A DNA stretch of 64,000 nucleotides from Flavobacterium aerium (GTDB taxonomy: Bacteria; Bacteroidota; Bacteroidia; Flavobacteriales; Flavobacteriaceae). Position 1 is the stretch's first letter, and the number at the start of each line of letters is the position of its first letter. This document shows, piece after piece, positions 46,238 to 54,919 of the stretch. Where the stretch lies: assembly GCF_030766725.1 (NCBI RefSeq), contig NZ_JARQWR010000006.1, positions 1-64,000 of the forward strand, given 5' to 3'. Under the pieces are notes generated by a model, which ran no database searches, was not told the origin of the DNA, and worked only from the letters and a program-made list of their open reading frames with translations. A program made the translations under genes and the position numbers.

Positions 46238-48133
46238 ATGGAACAAAAAAAGTTAGACATCAATTCAATTATTGGTTTTGTTTTGATCTTTGGAATTCTT
46301 ATTTGGATAATGTACAACAATAGCCAAGATAAGCCAGTTCAAAAAGATAAAAAAGCACAACAAGAGCAAGTAATTTCTAACGAAGATTCTAAAAAAGAAG
46401 ATTCGTCAACTGCTGTAGCAACAACTACTGATTCGATCGGACAAGATGTGGCACAGTTAGAAAAATTGAAAAAATCTTTAGGAGAATTTGCTTATTCTGC
46501 TACACTTCCAGCTCCAAAAGAAAGTTTTACAATTTTAGAGAATGATTTATTAAAACTTAAAATTGCAAATAAAGGTGGATATATTACTGAAGCAACAGTA
46601 AAAAAATTCGAGCAATTTTATAAAGGTTCAGGCAAGCTAGTTGAAATCATAAAAGATAACAATGCACATTTGAATCTTGCACTTCAAACACAAGAAAATC
46701 GTACATTAAATACGAAAGATATGTCGTTTGAACCTACTTTAACAAAAGAAGGAGATAACCAAGTATTGACTTTGCGTTTAAAAGCATCAGCAAATCAGTT
46801 TTTAGAATACCGTTATGTATTGAAACCAAATGAATACATGATGGACTTTGCAATCCGTTCTCAAGGTTTAAATAAAGTTTTAAACACGGCAAAACCAATT
46901 GCTTTAGAATGGGATATGAAAGCGTACAGAAACGAAAAAAGTGTTTCTTACGATAATAGATATACAGAGTTAATCTACGAGCACGAAGGTGGTAAAGATA
47001 ATTACCTAGGGCAAGGTCAAGATAAGACAGAAAGTGCAGTAGACGTAACGTACATTGCGTTTAAACAACACTTCTTTACGTCAATTTTATTGACAGACAA
47101 ACCATTTAAAAAAGCTGAATTATTATCTCATAACCTAGTTAAGGATGAGAAAATTGATACTGTTTTCACAAAAAGCTTTAAAGCAGAAATACCTTTAGCT
47201 ATTGAGAATGGAGAAGTAAACTATAATATGAACTGGTACTATGGTCCAACAGACTATAAAATCTTAAACGAATACAAACGTAATTTAGATGAAATCGTAC
47301 CATTAGGTTGGGGGATTTTTGGATGGATTAACCGTTTTATCTTTATTCCAGTTTACGGATTCCTAAGTGGATTTATTCCTCATGGTATTGCCATTATCGT
47401 ATTTACAATTCTGGTGCGTTTAGTAATGTCACCAGTGACGTATAAATCATATTTGTCACAAGCAAAAATGAAAGTAATACGTCCTGAGGTAAACGAATTG
47501 AATGAGAAATTCAAGGATAACCCAATGAAGAAGCAACAAGAAACAATGAAGCTGTATTCTAAGGCAGGAGTCAGTCCGATGGCTGGATGTTTGCCCGCCG
47601 TCATGCAGATTCCCGTCTTCTATGCCTTATTCCAGTTTTTCCCTTCGGCAATAGAATTGAGACAAAAAGGGTTTTTATGGGCAACGGATTTATCATCCTA
47701 TGATGCAGTAATCAATTTACCATTCTATATCCCTTTTTACGGAAATCACGTGAGTTTATTCCCAATCTTAGCTTCATTAGCAATTTTCTTTTACATGAAA
47801 ATGACAACAGGAGATCAAGCAATGAGTCAACCACAACAAGAAGGTATGCCAGATATGGGCAAAATCATGAAAATGATGATTTATGTTTCTCCATTCATGA
47901 TGTTGATTTTCTTTAATAACTATGCATCAGGATTGAGTTTGTATTACTTCGTATCAAACACGATTACAATTGGAATTATGTTTGTAATTAAAAATTACAT
48001 CGTGAACGAGAAGAAAATTCACGCTCAGATTCAAGAAAATAAAGCGAAACCAAAAACGCAAAATCGTTTCCAACGCAAAATGCAAGAGATGATGGAGCAA
48101 GCGGAAGAGCAGAAAAAAAATAACAAGAAATAA
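46238..48133 (+). CDS. yidC: Membrane protein insertase YidC
   Basis: 631 residues. An N-terminal membrane helix (IIGFVLIFGILIWIMYN), a charged linker, a large periplasmic beta-sandwich domain (~90-350) and the conserved five-helix insertase core (HGIAIIVFTILVRLVMSPVTYKS ... GCLPAVMQIPVFYALFQFF) are all visible, with a basic C-terminal tail. It inserts proteins into the inner membrane alone or with Sec. It follows pyrG and ends at a strong terminator. Confidence 0.97.
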   Translation: MEQKKLDINSIIGFVLIFGILIWIMYNNSQDKPVQKDKKAQQEQVISNEDSKKEDSSTAVATTTDSIGQDVAQLEKLKKSLGEFAYSATLPAPKESFTILENDLLKLKIANKGGYITEATVKKFEQFYKGSGKLVEIIKDNNAHLNLALQTQENRTLNTKDMSFEPTLTKEGDNQVLTLRLKASANQFLEYRYVLKPNEYMMDFAIRSQGLNKVLNTAKPIALEWDMKAYRNEKSVSYDNRYTELIYEHEGGKDNYLGQGQDKTESAVDVTYIAFKQHFFTSILLTDKPFKKAELLSHNLVKDEKIDTVFTKSFKAEIPLAIENGEVNYNMNWYYGPTDYKILNEYKRNLDEIVPLGWGIFGWINRFIFIPVYGFLSGFIPHGIAIIVFTILVRLVMSPVTYKSYLSQAKMKVIRPEVNELNEKFKDNPMKKQQETMKLYSKAGVSPMAGCLPAVMQIPVFYALFQFFPSAIELRQKGFLWATDLSSYDAVINLPFYIPFYGNHVSLFPILASLAIFFYMKMTTGDQAMSQPQQEGMPDMGKIMKMMIYVSPFMMLIFFNNYASGLSLYYFVSNTITIGIMFVIKNYIVNEKKIHAQIQENKAKPKTQNRFQRKMQEMMEQAEEQKKNNKK

Positions 48134-48140
48134 ATTGAAA

Positions 48141-48169
48141 AGTCCCGATAATTATCGGGACTTTTTTTT
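48141..48169 (+). terminator. yidC terminator with the recurrent palindrome
   Basis: An 11-bp-arm self-complementary stem centred on CCCGATAATTATCGGG, then a T-tract. The core is the same as in the glnN terminator. Confidence 0.88.
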
Positions 48170-48182
48170 GTTTAATATGTAG

Positions 48183-48190
48183 TACTTTTG
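48183..48190 (+). promoter_or_regulatory. Possible -7 element of the MORN gene
   Basis: TACTTTTG matches TAnnTTTG directly after the yidC terminator. It would give a leader of about 125 nt before the ATG at 48319, in which I see no clear fold. Confidence 0.45.
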
Positions 48191-48318
48191 GAACTCTTTT
48201 TGAAGGTAAAAAGAGAAGAATTTATCTTATATTAATCCACGCTAAGAACAAGTTTGGACAATACAGTAAGTGCTTGTTATTTAGAGGTTATTATCACTAA
48301 TTAGTCAATTTTATAAAC

Positions 48319-49032
48319 ATGAAAACAATACAGAATACACTATTAGCACTGATTTTGTTAATCTCATCAAAAGGAATGTTTGCGCAGGAATTGAACCAAA
48401 AAGATGCAGAAGGAAAGCGCAACGGACAATGGACAGGTATATATGATGATACAAAACTGCCACGCTACGAAGGGACATTCAATCATGGGAAAGAAGTAGG
48501 GGTTTTTAAGTATTATGAAAATACGGCGAAGAAAACACTAATGGCTACTCGTGAATTTAATGACAAAGACAATACGGCCTATACTATATTTTATGATCCT
48601 AAAATGAATAAGGTTAGTGAAGGAAAAGTAAAAGGTAAGGATTATGAAGGAGTTTGGACCTATTATCATAATGTATCGCCTAAAGTAATGACTACAGAAA
48701 ACTATGTAGAGGGTAAATTGGATGGAGTTCGAAAAGTATATTATCCAAATGGAAAAATTGCTGAGGAAAGAGGCTATGTAAAAGGAGTGAAAGAAGGAGT
48801 TTATAAAAAATATGCTGAAAGCGGATTCTTAATTGAAGAAGCGAATTTCAAGGCAGGACAATACGATGGTAAAACGACCTACTATGATAGTAAAGGTAAA
48901 GTAACGATCAAAGGTCAGTTTAAAAATGGAAAGAAAAATGGCGTTTGGACCTATTATGAGAATAATAAAGTAGTGAAAGAAGAAAATATGAGCCAGGTTA
49001 AGAAATCCATAAAAGCAAAAGGAACTAAATAA
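48319..49032 (+). CDS. Exported MORN/YwqK-repeat protein
   Basis: 237 residues. A signal peptide (to about residue 22, MFAQ) is followed by a string of MORN-type repeats: GKRNGQWTGIYDD, YEGTFNHGKEVGVFKYY, GKLDGVRKVYYPNGKIAEE, GVKEGVYKKYAESGFL, GQYDGKTTYYDSKGK, GKKNGVWTYYENNKV. Automated annotation often calls such proteins a YwqK family antitoxin, but no toxin gene is next to it, so I would not accept that role here. It is probably a periplasmic or secreted structural-repeat protein. Confidence 0.85.
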   Translation: MKTIQNTLLALILLISSKGMFAQELNQKDAEGKRNGQWTGIYDDTKLPRYEGTFNHGKEVGVFKYYENTAKKTLMATREFNDKDNTAYTIFYDPKMNKVSEGKVKGKDYEGVWTYYHNVSPKVMTTENYVEGKLDGVRKVYYPNGKIAEERGYVKGVKEGVYKKYAESGFLIEEANFKAGQYDGKTTYYDSKGKVTIKGQFKNGKKNGVWTYYENNKVVKEENMSQVKKSIKAKGTK

Positions 49033-49039
49033 TAAGTAG

Positions 49040-49047
49040 TACTTTTG
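49040..49047 (+). promoter_or_regulatory. -7 element of mnmA
   Basis: TACTTTTG matches TAnnTTTG, 62 bp before the mnmA ATG, right after the MORN stop. Confidence 0.58.
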
Positions 49048-49109
49048 TAGTCTGATTTTTTTAAGAAAATCAAAAAAAAGAATTTGTAAATCTATCAATT
49101 ATATAAAGA

Positions 49110-50300
49110 ATGAAACGTGTTGTCGTTGGACTATCAGGTGGAGTTGATTCTAGTGTTGCTGCCTATTTGCTAAAAGAGCAAGGGTATGAAGTGATTGGTC
49201 TTTTCATGAAGAACTGGCATGATGACACTGTAACTATTTCAAATGAATGTCCGTGGTTAGAAGATAGTAATGATGCTCTTTTAGTAGCAGAAAAATTAGG
49301 GATTCCTTTTCAAACAGTAGATTTAAGTGAACAATACAAAGAGCGTATTGTAGACTATATGTTTAATGAATATGAAAGAGGGAGAACACCCAATCCAGAT
49401 GTATTATGTAATCGCGAAATCAAGTTTGATGTCTTCATGAAGATTGCATTGAGCTTAGGGGCAGATTATGTCGCTACAGGTCATTATTGTAGAAAAGGAA
49501 CGCTTGAAAATGCAGATGGAACGGAAACGTACCAATTGTTAGCGGGTGTAGATGGAAATAAAGATCAGTCGTATTTTTTATGTCAGTTATCGCAAGAACA
49601 ATTGGCAAAATCATTATTTCCAATTGGAGAGTTGACAAAACCACAAGTACGTGAGATTGCAGCACAAATGGAATTGGTTACCGCAGAGAAGAAAGATTCA
49701 CAAGGATTATGTTTTATTGGTAAAGTAAGACTACCGGAATTTTTACAACAAAAATTACAACCGAAAGAAGGACTTATTGTAGAAGTAGCAGCAAAAGATG
49801 CTATTTATGCCATAACAGAACCGGAATTTAATAGTGAAGAAGAAGCCTTGGCTTATGAAGCACGAAACAAAGACTATACAACCACGATGGGTAAAGTAGT
49901 AGGAAAACACCAAGGTGCGCACTACTTTACTAATGGCCAACGTAAAGGCTTGGGTGTAGGAGGTACAGTAGAACCGTTATTTATCATTGCAACAGATGTT
50001 GTAACGAATACAATCTATACAGGACAAGGACATACGCATCCAGGATTGTTTAAAAAAGCATTATTTGTAGAAACTTCCGAGATTCATTGGATTCGTGAAG
50101 ATTTAGCATTAAAAGCGGGAGAAACAATGGAAGTAATGGCTAGAATCCGTTACCGTCAAGCGTTGGAAAAAGCAACATTACACCAATTTGAAAGTGGGAT
50201 GTATGTAGCTTTTGAAAATCCACAATCTGCTATTACCGAAGGACAATTTGTAGCTTGGTACAAAGGAGATGAATTATTGGGCTCAGGCGTTATTTCTTAA
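49110..50300 (+). CDS. mnmA: tRNA-specific 2-thiouridylase MnmA
   Basis: 396 residues. The PP-loop SGGVDSSV lies at 9-16. The first catalytic cysteine is C100 in [12 protein letters not shown] and the second is in [10 protein letters not shown] near residue 199. TGHYCRK and QSYFL also fit. It puts the 2-thio group on the wobble uridine of Lys, Glu and Gln tRNAs. An insertion around residues 220-260 ([32 protein letters not shown]) makes it somewhat longer than the ~365-residue standard, as in other Bacteroidota. Confidence 0.96.
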   Translation: MKRVVVGLSGGVDSSVAAYLLKEQGYEVIGLFMKNWHDDTVTISNECPWLEDSNDALLVAEKLGIPFQTVDLSEQYKERIVDYMFNEYERGRTPNPDVLCNREIKFDVFMKIALSLGADYVATGHYCRKGTLENADGTETYQLLAGVDGNKDQSYFLCQLSQEQLAKSLFPIGELTKPQVREIAAQMELVTAEKKDSQGLCFIGKVRLPEFLQQKLQPKEGLIVEVAAKDAIYAITEPEFNSEEEALAYEARNKDYTTTMGKVVGKHQGAHYFTNGQRKGLGVGGTVEPLFIIATDVVTNTIYTGQGHTHPGLFKKALFVETSEIHWIREDLALKAGETMEVMARIRYRQALEKATLHQFESGMYVAFENPQSAITEGQFVAWYKGDELLGSGVIS

Positions 50301-50322
50301 AGGAAACAAGTTAATGATATAT

Positions 50323-50356
50323 AAAAAAGCTATTCTGTACAGAATAGCTTTTTTTT
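50323..50356. terminator. Bidirectional terminator
   Basis: AAGCTATTCT/AGAATAGCTT stem with a 4-nt loop, flanked by A and T runs, between convergent mnmA and the EamA gene. Confidence 0.88.
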
Positions 50357-50367
50357 AAACCAATGTA

Positions 50368-51231
50368 TTACTGTAATTGAGATAAAGTAATCAATGTAAT
50401 TGCAATGAGCGCAAGGCCAATTCCAATATAATTTTTAGTATTCATTTTCTCTTTGAAAAATACAATACCAACCAAACTAGCCAATATAATTACGCCCAAG
50501 TTCATCGCGGCAAATACGGTAGAAGGATTTTCGGCAAAAGCTTTATGAGCTTTTAAGTAAAATAAGATATTACCAAAATTAAAAAGTCCTAAGATTCCTC
50601 CATATAGAAAATTTTTACTTTCAAGTTTTGATTTGTGCATAACAAGTTGATACAATACAATTCCTAACGCTATAATTAAAGAGCAACAGAAAACGGCAAA
50701 CAAAGAAGTCGTATAAGGAACAGCAGTATAGGTTGCGATTTGCTTAAATAAAACATCAATAATACCAAAGCCAACAAATACTATAATTGGGTAAATCCAT
50801 TTATTAGAAGAAATATCTCCTTGTTTTTTTTTCGACAAAGTAAAAAAGATTGCCACAAATCCCACAATTAATCCTGCAAGTTTTAATGCTGTAAAATCTT
50901 CCTTGAAAATAAAATAGGCAGCCAGTAACGGGATAAATAAGGATAATCGCTGCGATATATCAGTTTTGACAATCCCTATGTGTTTAATAGAAATGGCAAG
51001 AATCAAAAATATTGTAGGCAATAAAATACCCAATGCACTATAAATAGACCAAGGAGCATCCCAATTCATTACTGCGGTAACATCTGGATTGAAAACAAAA
51101 TAACAGAGCAGTATAGCAAATAAATAATTATAGGCAATAATTTGAAGAATATCTATGTTTCTGCGTTTCGCTAGTTTTAAGAGTATTCCAACGGTAATAT
51201 TGCACAGAATACTAAGAATAAGATATAACAT
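50368..51231 (-). CDS. EamA/DMT family transporter
   Basis: 287 residues with about ten membrane helices in two related halves (LPTIFLILAISIKHIGIVKTDISQRLS in the first, AMNLGVIILASLVGIVFFKEKMNTKNYIGIGLALIAI in the second), the drug/metabolite transporter pattern. The substrate is unknown. Monocistronic with its own promoter. Confidence 0.9.
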   Translation of the reverse strand: MLYLILSILCNITVGILLKLAKRRNIDILQIIAYNYLFAILLCYFVFNPDVTAVMNWDAPWSIYSALGILLPTIFLILAISIKHIGIVKTDISQRLSLFIPLLAAYFIFKEDFTALKLAGLIVGFVAIFFTLSKKKQGDISSNKWIYPIIVFVGFGIIDVLFKQIATYTAVPYTTSLFAVFCCSLIIALGIVLYQLVMHKSKLESKNFLYGGILGLFNFGNILFYLKAHKAFAENPSTVFAAMNLGVIILASLVGIVFFKEKMNTKNYIGIGLALIAITLITLSQLQ

Positions 51232-51277
51232 TATATAGTGTCGTTAATGTGGATGAATTGGAGTGAAAATTAGTCTA

Positions 51278-51285
51278 CAAATTTA
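51278..51285 (-). promoter_or_regulatory. -7 element of the EamA gene
   Basis: Minus-strand TAAATTTG matches TAnnTTTG, 46 bp before the start. Confidence 0.58.
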
Positions 51286-51362
51286 AGCGGTTTCGAGTTT
51301 AAAAAGAGGAAAAAGAACAATTTCATTATCATATTAAAAAGAAATGGAAACAAAAGAGGTAA

Positions 51363-51370
51363 TAATTTTG
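51363..51370 (+). promoter_or_regulatory. -7 element of the subtilase gene
   Basis: TAATTTTG matches TAnnTTTG, 75 bp before the ATG, in the divergent gap with the EamA gene. Confidence 0.55.
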
Positions 51371-51445
51371 TAGATTTGATAACCAATAACATACTGTTTT
51401 AAAAATGTAATTAGTTTAAAATAGGCACATTAAATGAATTTATAG

Positions 51446-53065
51446 ATGAAGAAAATACTACTAGTTTTTCTAATTTTTATATCAATTGCAGGGAGGACGC
51501 AAGAACAAGATGCATGGGTATATTTTAAAACAAAAGAAAATACCCAATTATACCTTGATAATCCATTAATGATGCTTTCACAAAGAGCTTTGGATCGACG
51601 AGTAGCACAGAATATTGGATTGGATAGTAAAGATATTCCCATCAGTCAAAATTTTGTAAATCAAATAGATGCCGCAGTTGGTATAACCGTTAAAGCTCAA
51701 TCGAAATGGCTTAATGCAGTTCATGTTAGAGGTTCAGTAACCGCTATCAACTCAGTAAGTACCCTTGCTTTTGTAGACCGAATTGATTTTGCAGATCGGA
51801 CCTTAAATACCCAAAATAGAAAAGAAACTAAATCTTTGGCGAATCAACAAGATCAGAAAGTAATGGATGTTGAAGCTAATTTTAGTTATGGAACAAGTGC
51901 GAATCAAATTCAGATGTTGAAAGGGAATTTATTACACCAACAAGATTATACGGGAACGGGGAAGATTATAGCAGTTTTAGATGGAGGATTTCCAGGAGTT
52001 AATACAACAGCACCATTTCAACGGTTAATAAATAACAATTTGATTTTGGGTGGATATAATTTTGTTGATCGAAACGAGAATTTTTATACCCGTAACAATC
52101 ATGGAACAGCAGTACTATCAACCATGGGCGGGTATGTTGAGAATCAATTAGTAGGGACAGCACCCGATGCATCCTATTACCTTTTTATTACAGAAGATAC
52201 CAATGGAGAAAATCCATTAGAAGAATCACTGTGGGTAGAAGCTGCTGAAAGAGCCGATAGTTTAGGAGTAGATATCATAAATTCGTCTTTAGGATATGAT
52301 ACATTTGATAATTCAGCTTACAATTATTCATATGAAGACATGAATGGCACGGTAGCTTTTATTACACGAGGAGCAGATATTGCTTTTTCTCGCGGAATGA
52401 TATGCGTGATTTCAGCAGGAAATGAAGGCAATAAACCGTGGCATTATATAACAGCACCTGCCGATGGTTTTAATGTACTAACCATTGGAGCTGTTACAGC
52501 AACTCGAAATTACGCTTCATTTAGTTCTGTAGGGCCATCTGCTGATGGAAGAGTGAAACCTGATGTAATGGCACAAGGAGAAAGTGCAGTAGTCGCTAAC
52601 TTAACTGGGAATGTAAGCGTTTCAAATGGAACCTCTTTTTCAAGCCCAATTATGGCAGGAATGGTAGCCTGTTTATGGCAAGCTTTACCGAACAAAACGA
52701 ATACAGAAATTATACAACTAATCAAAGAATCGGCACACCTCTATCAAAATCCAACCGACTTAATGGGCTATGGAATTCCAGATTTTAGTGTAGCTTTGGG
52801 AAATGCTTTAGGAGTTCAGGAATCAATACAAGAAAAATTTACCTTATATCCAAATCCTGTAGTAGACTATGTTACAGTTGCGTTGCCTAAAACGATAAAC
52901 AATGCGAAAATTAGAGTGTTTTCGATATACGGACAACAAATTTTGGAACAAGATGTAACATTTCAAAATTCTATGATCTCATTAGGAAGAATAGAATCTG
53001 GGTTGTATGGTTACACTATTGAATCCGATGGGAAAACGCAAAGAGGAATGCTAATAAAGAAATAA
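51446..53065 (+). CDS. Secreted S8 (subtilisin-like) serine protease with T9SS type A tail
   Basis: 539 residues. A signal peptide (to about residue 18), a prodomain of roughly 140 residues (residues 20-150, with LSQRALDRRVAQ), and a peptidase S8 domain with D179 (VLDGGF), H219 (NNHGTAV) and S397 (GTSFSSP). The last ~75 residues are a T9SS type A sorting domain (FTLYPNPVVDYVTV ... GLYGYTIESDG ... RGMLIKK). It is expected to be exported and surface-bound or released, acting on extracellular proteins. It is followed 34 bp later by an oxidoreductase gene, possibly in one message. Confidence 0.95.
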   Translation: MKKILLVFLIFISIAGRTQEQDAWVYFKTKENTQLYLDNPLMMLSQRALDRRVAQNIGLDSKDIPISQNFVNQIDAAVGITVKAQSKWLNAVHVRGSVTAINSVSTLAFVDRIDFADRTLNTQNRKETKSLANQQDQKVMDVEANFSYGTSANQIQMLKGNLLHQQDYTGTGKIIAVLDGGFPGVNTTAPFQRLINNNLILGGYNFVDRNENFYTRNNHGTAVLSTMGGYVENQLVGTAPDASYYLFITEDTNGENPLEESLWVEAAERADSLGVDIINSSLGYDTFDNSAYNYSYEDMNGTVAFITRGADIAFSRGMICVISAGNEGNKPWHYITAPADGFNVLTIGAVTATRNYASFSSVGPSADGRVKPDVMAQGESAVVANLTGNVSVSNGTSFSSPIMAGMVACLWQALPNKTNTEIIQLIKESAHLYQNPTDLMGYGIPDFSVALGNALGVQESIQEKFTLYPNPVVDYVTVALPKTINNAKIRVFSIYGQQILEQDVTFQNSMISLGRIESGLYGYTIESDGKTQRGMLIKK

Positions 53066-53099
53066 ACAATATATAATATCAATATTTTTTAAGAATAGA

Positions 53100-54038
53100 A
53101 TGAATAAAATCACCCAACTTTTTAAAATACAATACCCTATTATTCAAGGAGGAATGATCTGGAATAGTGGTTATAAATTAGCAAGTGCAGTAAGTAACGC
53201 TGGTGGACTTGGATTAATTGGAGCAGGTTCTATGTATCCTGAAATTTTAAGAGAACACATTCAGAAATGTAAAAAAGCAACAGATAAACCTTTTGGGGTA
53301 AACGTACCCATGCTTTATCCAAATATTGAGGAAATTATCAATATTATAGTTGAAGAAGGAGTGAAAATTGTTTTCACATCTGCGGGAAACCCAAAAACAT
53401 GGACAGAATTTTTGAAATCAAAAGGGATTACAGTAGTTCATGTGGTAAGTAGTTCGAAGTTTGCATTAAAAGCCCAAGAAGCAGGAGTAGATGCAGTTGT
53501 TGCAGAAGGTTTTGAAGCAGGAGGACACAATGGAAGAGAAGAGACGACGACACTAACTTTAATTCCGATGGTTAAAGAACATTTGAATATTCCATTAATT
53601 GCTGCAGGAGGAATTGCAACAGGAAAAGGAATGTTGGCCGCAATGATATTAGGCGCAGATGGAGTACAAATGGGAAGTCGTTTTGCAGCTTCAATTGAAT
53701 CCTCATCACATGATAATTTTAAGCAAACCATTCTAGATATAAAAGAAGGAGATACTCATGTAACCTTAAAAGAGTTGGCACCCGTTCGAATGATTAAAAA
53801 TAAATTCTATCAAGATGTTCAGGATTTATATACAAAATGTCCAACACCGGAAGAGCTAAAGACATTATTGGGTAGAGCAAGAGCTAAACGCGGAATGTTT
53901 GAAGGAGATTTAGTTGAAGGGGAATTAGAAATTGGACAAATCGCAGGATTGATACATGAAATTTTGCCTGTTGAAACAATTGTTGAAACAGTAATGGCAG
54001 AATTTGAACAAGCAAAAATAGCAGTTACACACTTATAA
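53100..54038 (+). CDS. Nitronate monooxygenase / FabK-like flavin oxidoreductase
   Basis: 312 residues, TIM-barrel FMN enzyme of the 2-nitropropane dioxygenase family. Landmarks: YPIIQGGMIWNSGYKLASAVSNAGGLG, the GFEAGGHNGR flavin loop, and AAGGIATGKGMLAAMILGADGVQMGSRFAA. Family members oxidise nitronates or, as FabK, reduce enoyl-ACP. Sequence alone cannot separate these; FabK is possible. Confidence 0.88.
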   Translation: MNKITQLFKIQYPIIQGGMIWNSGYKLASAVSNAGGLGLIGAGSMYPEILREHIQKCKKATDKPFGVNVPMLYPNIEEIINIIVEEGVKIVFTSAGNPKTWTEFLKSKGITVVHVVSSSKFALKAQEAGVDAVVAEGFEAGGHNGREETTTLTLIPMVKEHLNIPLIAAGGIATGKGMLAAMILGADGVQMGSRFAASIESSSHDNFKQTILDIKEGDTHVTLKELAPVRMIKNKFYQDVQDLYTKCPTPEELKTLLGRARAKRGMFEGDLVEGELEIGQIAGLIHEILPVETIVETVMAEFEQAKIAVTHL

Positions 54039-54043
54039 GAATA

Positions 54044-54090
54044 AAAAAAAGAAACCCCTGACCAAATGATACAGGGGTTTCTTTTTTATT
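54044..54090. terminator. Bidirectional terminator
   Basis: GAAACCCCTG/CAGGGGTTTC stem with A- and T-tracts, between convergent genes. Confidence 0.88.
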
Positions 54091-54111
54091 TATAAAAACA
54101 ATGAATATTCA

Positions 54112-54741
54112 TTAATCATCCAAATGGTAGATTTCTCTAATTCCTTTGAGTACTTCATCAAAATCAATATTCAAATCAATTAATTTTCCGCTAATGATAT
54201 CAAAAACCCATGCGTGAACCTGTAGGTTTCTTTCGCGGTATGCTCTTTGAATATCAGCTGTTTTCATCAGATTAAAACATTGTTCTTGGACATTGAGTTC
54301 AACTAAACGATTGTATTTTTGATTCTCATCTGTTATTGCATTCAATTCTACTTTGTGTAAACGGTACACATCACGAATGTTACGCAACCAAGGATTTAAT
54401 ATTCCCAAATCTGCTGATTCCATTGCTGCTTTTACACCACCACAAAGGTAATGGCCACAAACCACAACGTGATTCACTTTTAAATGGTTCACAGCATAAT
54501 TTACCACCGACATGGCGTTAAGATCAATACTAATGACCATATTGGCAATATTACGGTGTACAAAGACTTCTCCAGGTTCTACACCCATCAAATCTTCAGC
54601 TGTAACACGACTATCCGAGCATCCTATATACAGAACGTCTGGGTTTTGCCCTTTGGAAAGATTTTGGAAATAATCAGGATTGACAGCTAATTTCTGTTCA
54701 ATCCATTTGGCATTATTTTCGAATACTTTTTCTAAATTCAT
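54112..54741 (-). CDS. can: Beta-carbonic anhydrase
   Basis: 209 residues. Zinc ligands C41 (IGCSDSR), H97 and C100 (VCGHYLCGG), with the D43/R45 dyad, define a beta-class enzyme. It interconverts CO2 and bicarbonate in the cytosol. The frame runs back to 54816, but the start is set at 54741 (MNLEKVFENNAKWIEQ), the usual N-terminus; the extra 25 codons have no counterpart I know of. The leader contains a strong stem-loop at 54822-54858. Confidence 0.95.
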   Translation of the reverse strand: MNLEKVFENNAKWIEQKLAVNPDYFQNLSKGQNPDVLYIGCSDSRVTAEDLMGVEPGEVFVHRNIANMVISIDLNAMSVVNYAVNHLKVNHVVVCGHYLCGGVKAAMESADLGILNPWLRNIRDVYRLHKVELNAITDENQKYNRLVELNVQEQCFNLMKTADIQRAYRERNLQVHAWVFDIISGKLIDLNIDFDEVLKGIREIYHLDD

Positions 54742-54821
54742 CTTAATAGCATTAAAGGTTATTAATAAAGTTCTGGACCGTATTTTTTGTACATGCCTAA
54801 TTGTGAACCCTTGCAATGAGG

Positions 54822-54858
54822 TGATACAGTGGAGAAATACTCCCTGTAAACTGTATCA
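54822..54858. repeat. Two-tier inverted repeat upstream of the carbonic anhydrase gene
   Basis: Outer arms TGATACAGT (54822-54830) and ACTGTATCA (54850-54858) are perfect complements. Directly inside lies GGAG/CTCC (54831-34, 54840-43) with a 5-nt loop and a 6-nt one-sided bulge. On the minus strand it lies about 80 bp before the start. It is not followed by a T-run, so it is not a terminator. Confidence 0.8.
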
Positions 54859-54880
54859 AAGTTATGATTTCATTTATAAA

Positions 54881-54912
54881 AAAAGAGACTGTTGAAAGAA
54901 CAGTCCCTTTTT
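54881..54912 (-). terminator. Alkaline phosphatase terminator
   Basis: GGGACTGTT/AACAGTCTC stem (one G-T pair) with a T-tract on the minus strand, just after the stop at 54920. Confidence 0.85.
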
Positions 54913-54919
54913 AGATGTA

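Noticed and set aside
48319..49032. Antitoxin of a toxin-antitoxin pair (the usual YwqK label)
   Set aside because: The protein has a signal peptide and MORN repeats, and there is no toxin-like gene next to it; the label comes from a family name only.
54742..54816. N-terminal extension of the carbonic anhydrase
   Set aside because: The extra 25 codons start with TTG and do not resemble the start of any beta-carbonic anhydrase I know; MNLEKVF is the normal start.
54780..54870. tRNA gene or integron attC site in the can leader
   Set aside because: No cloverleaf with a T-loop of the right form, and no attC core sites at the ends of the stem.
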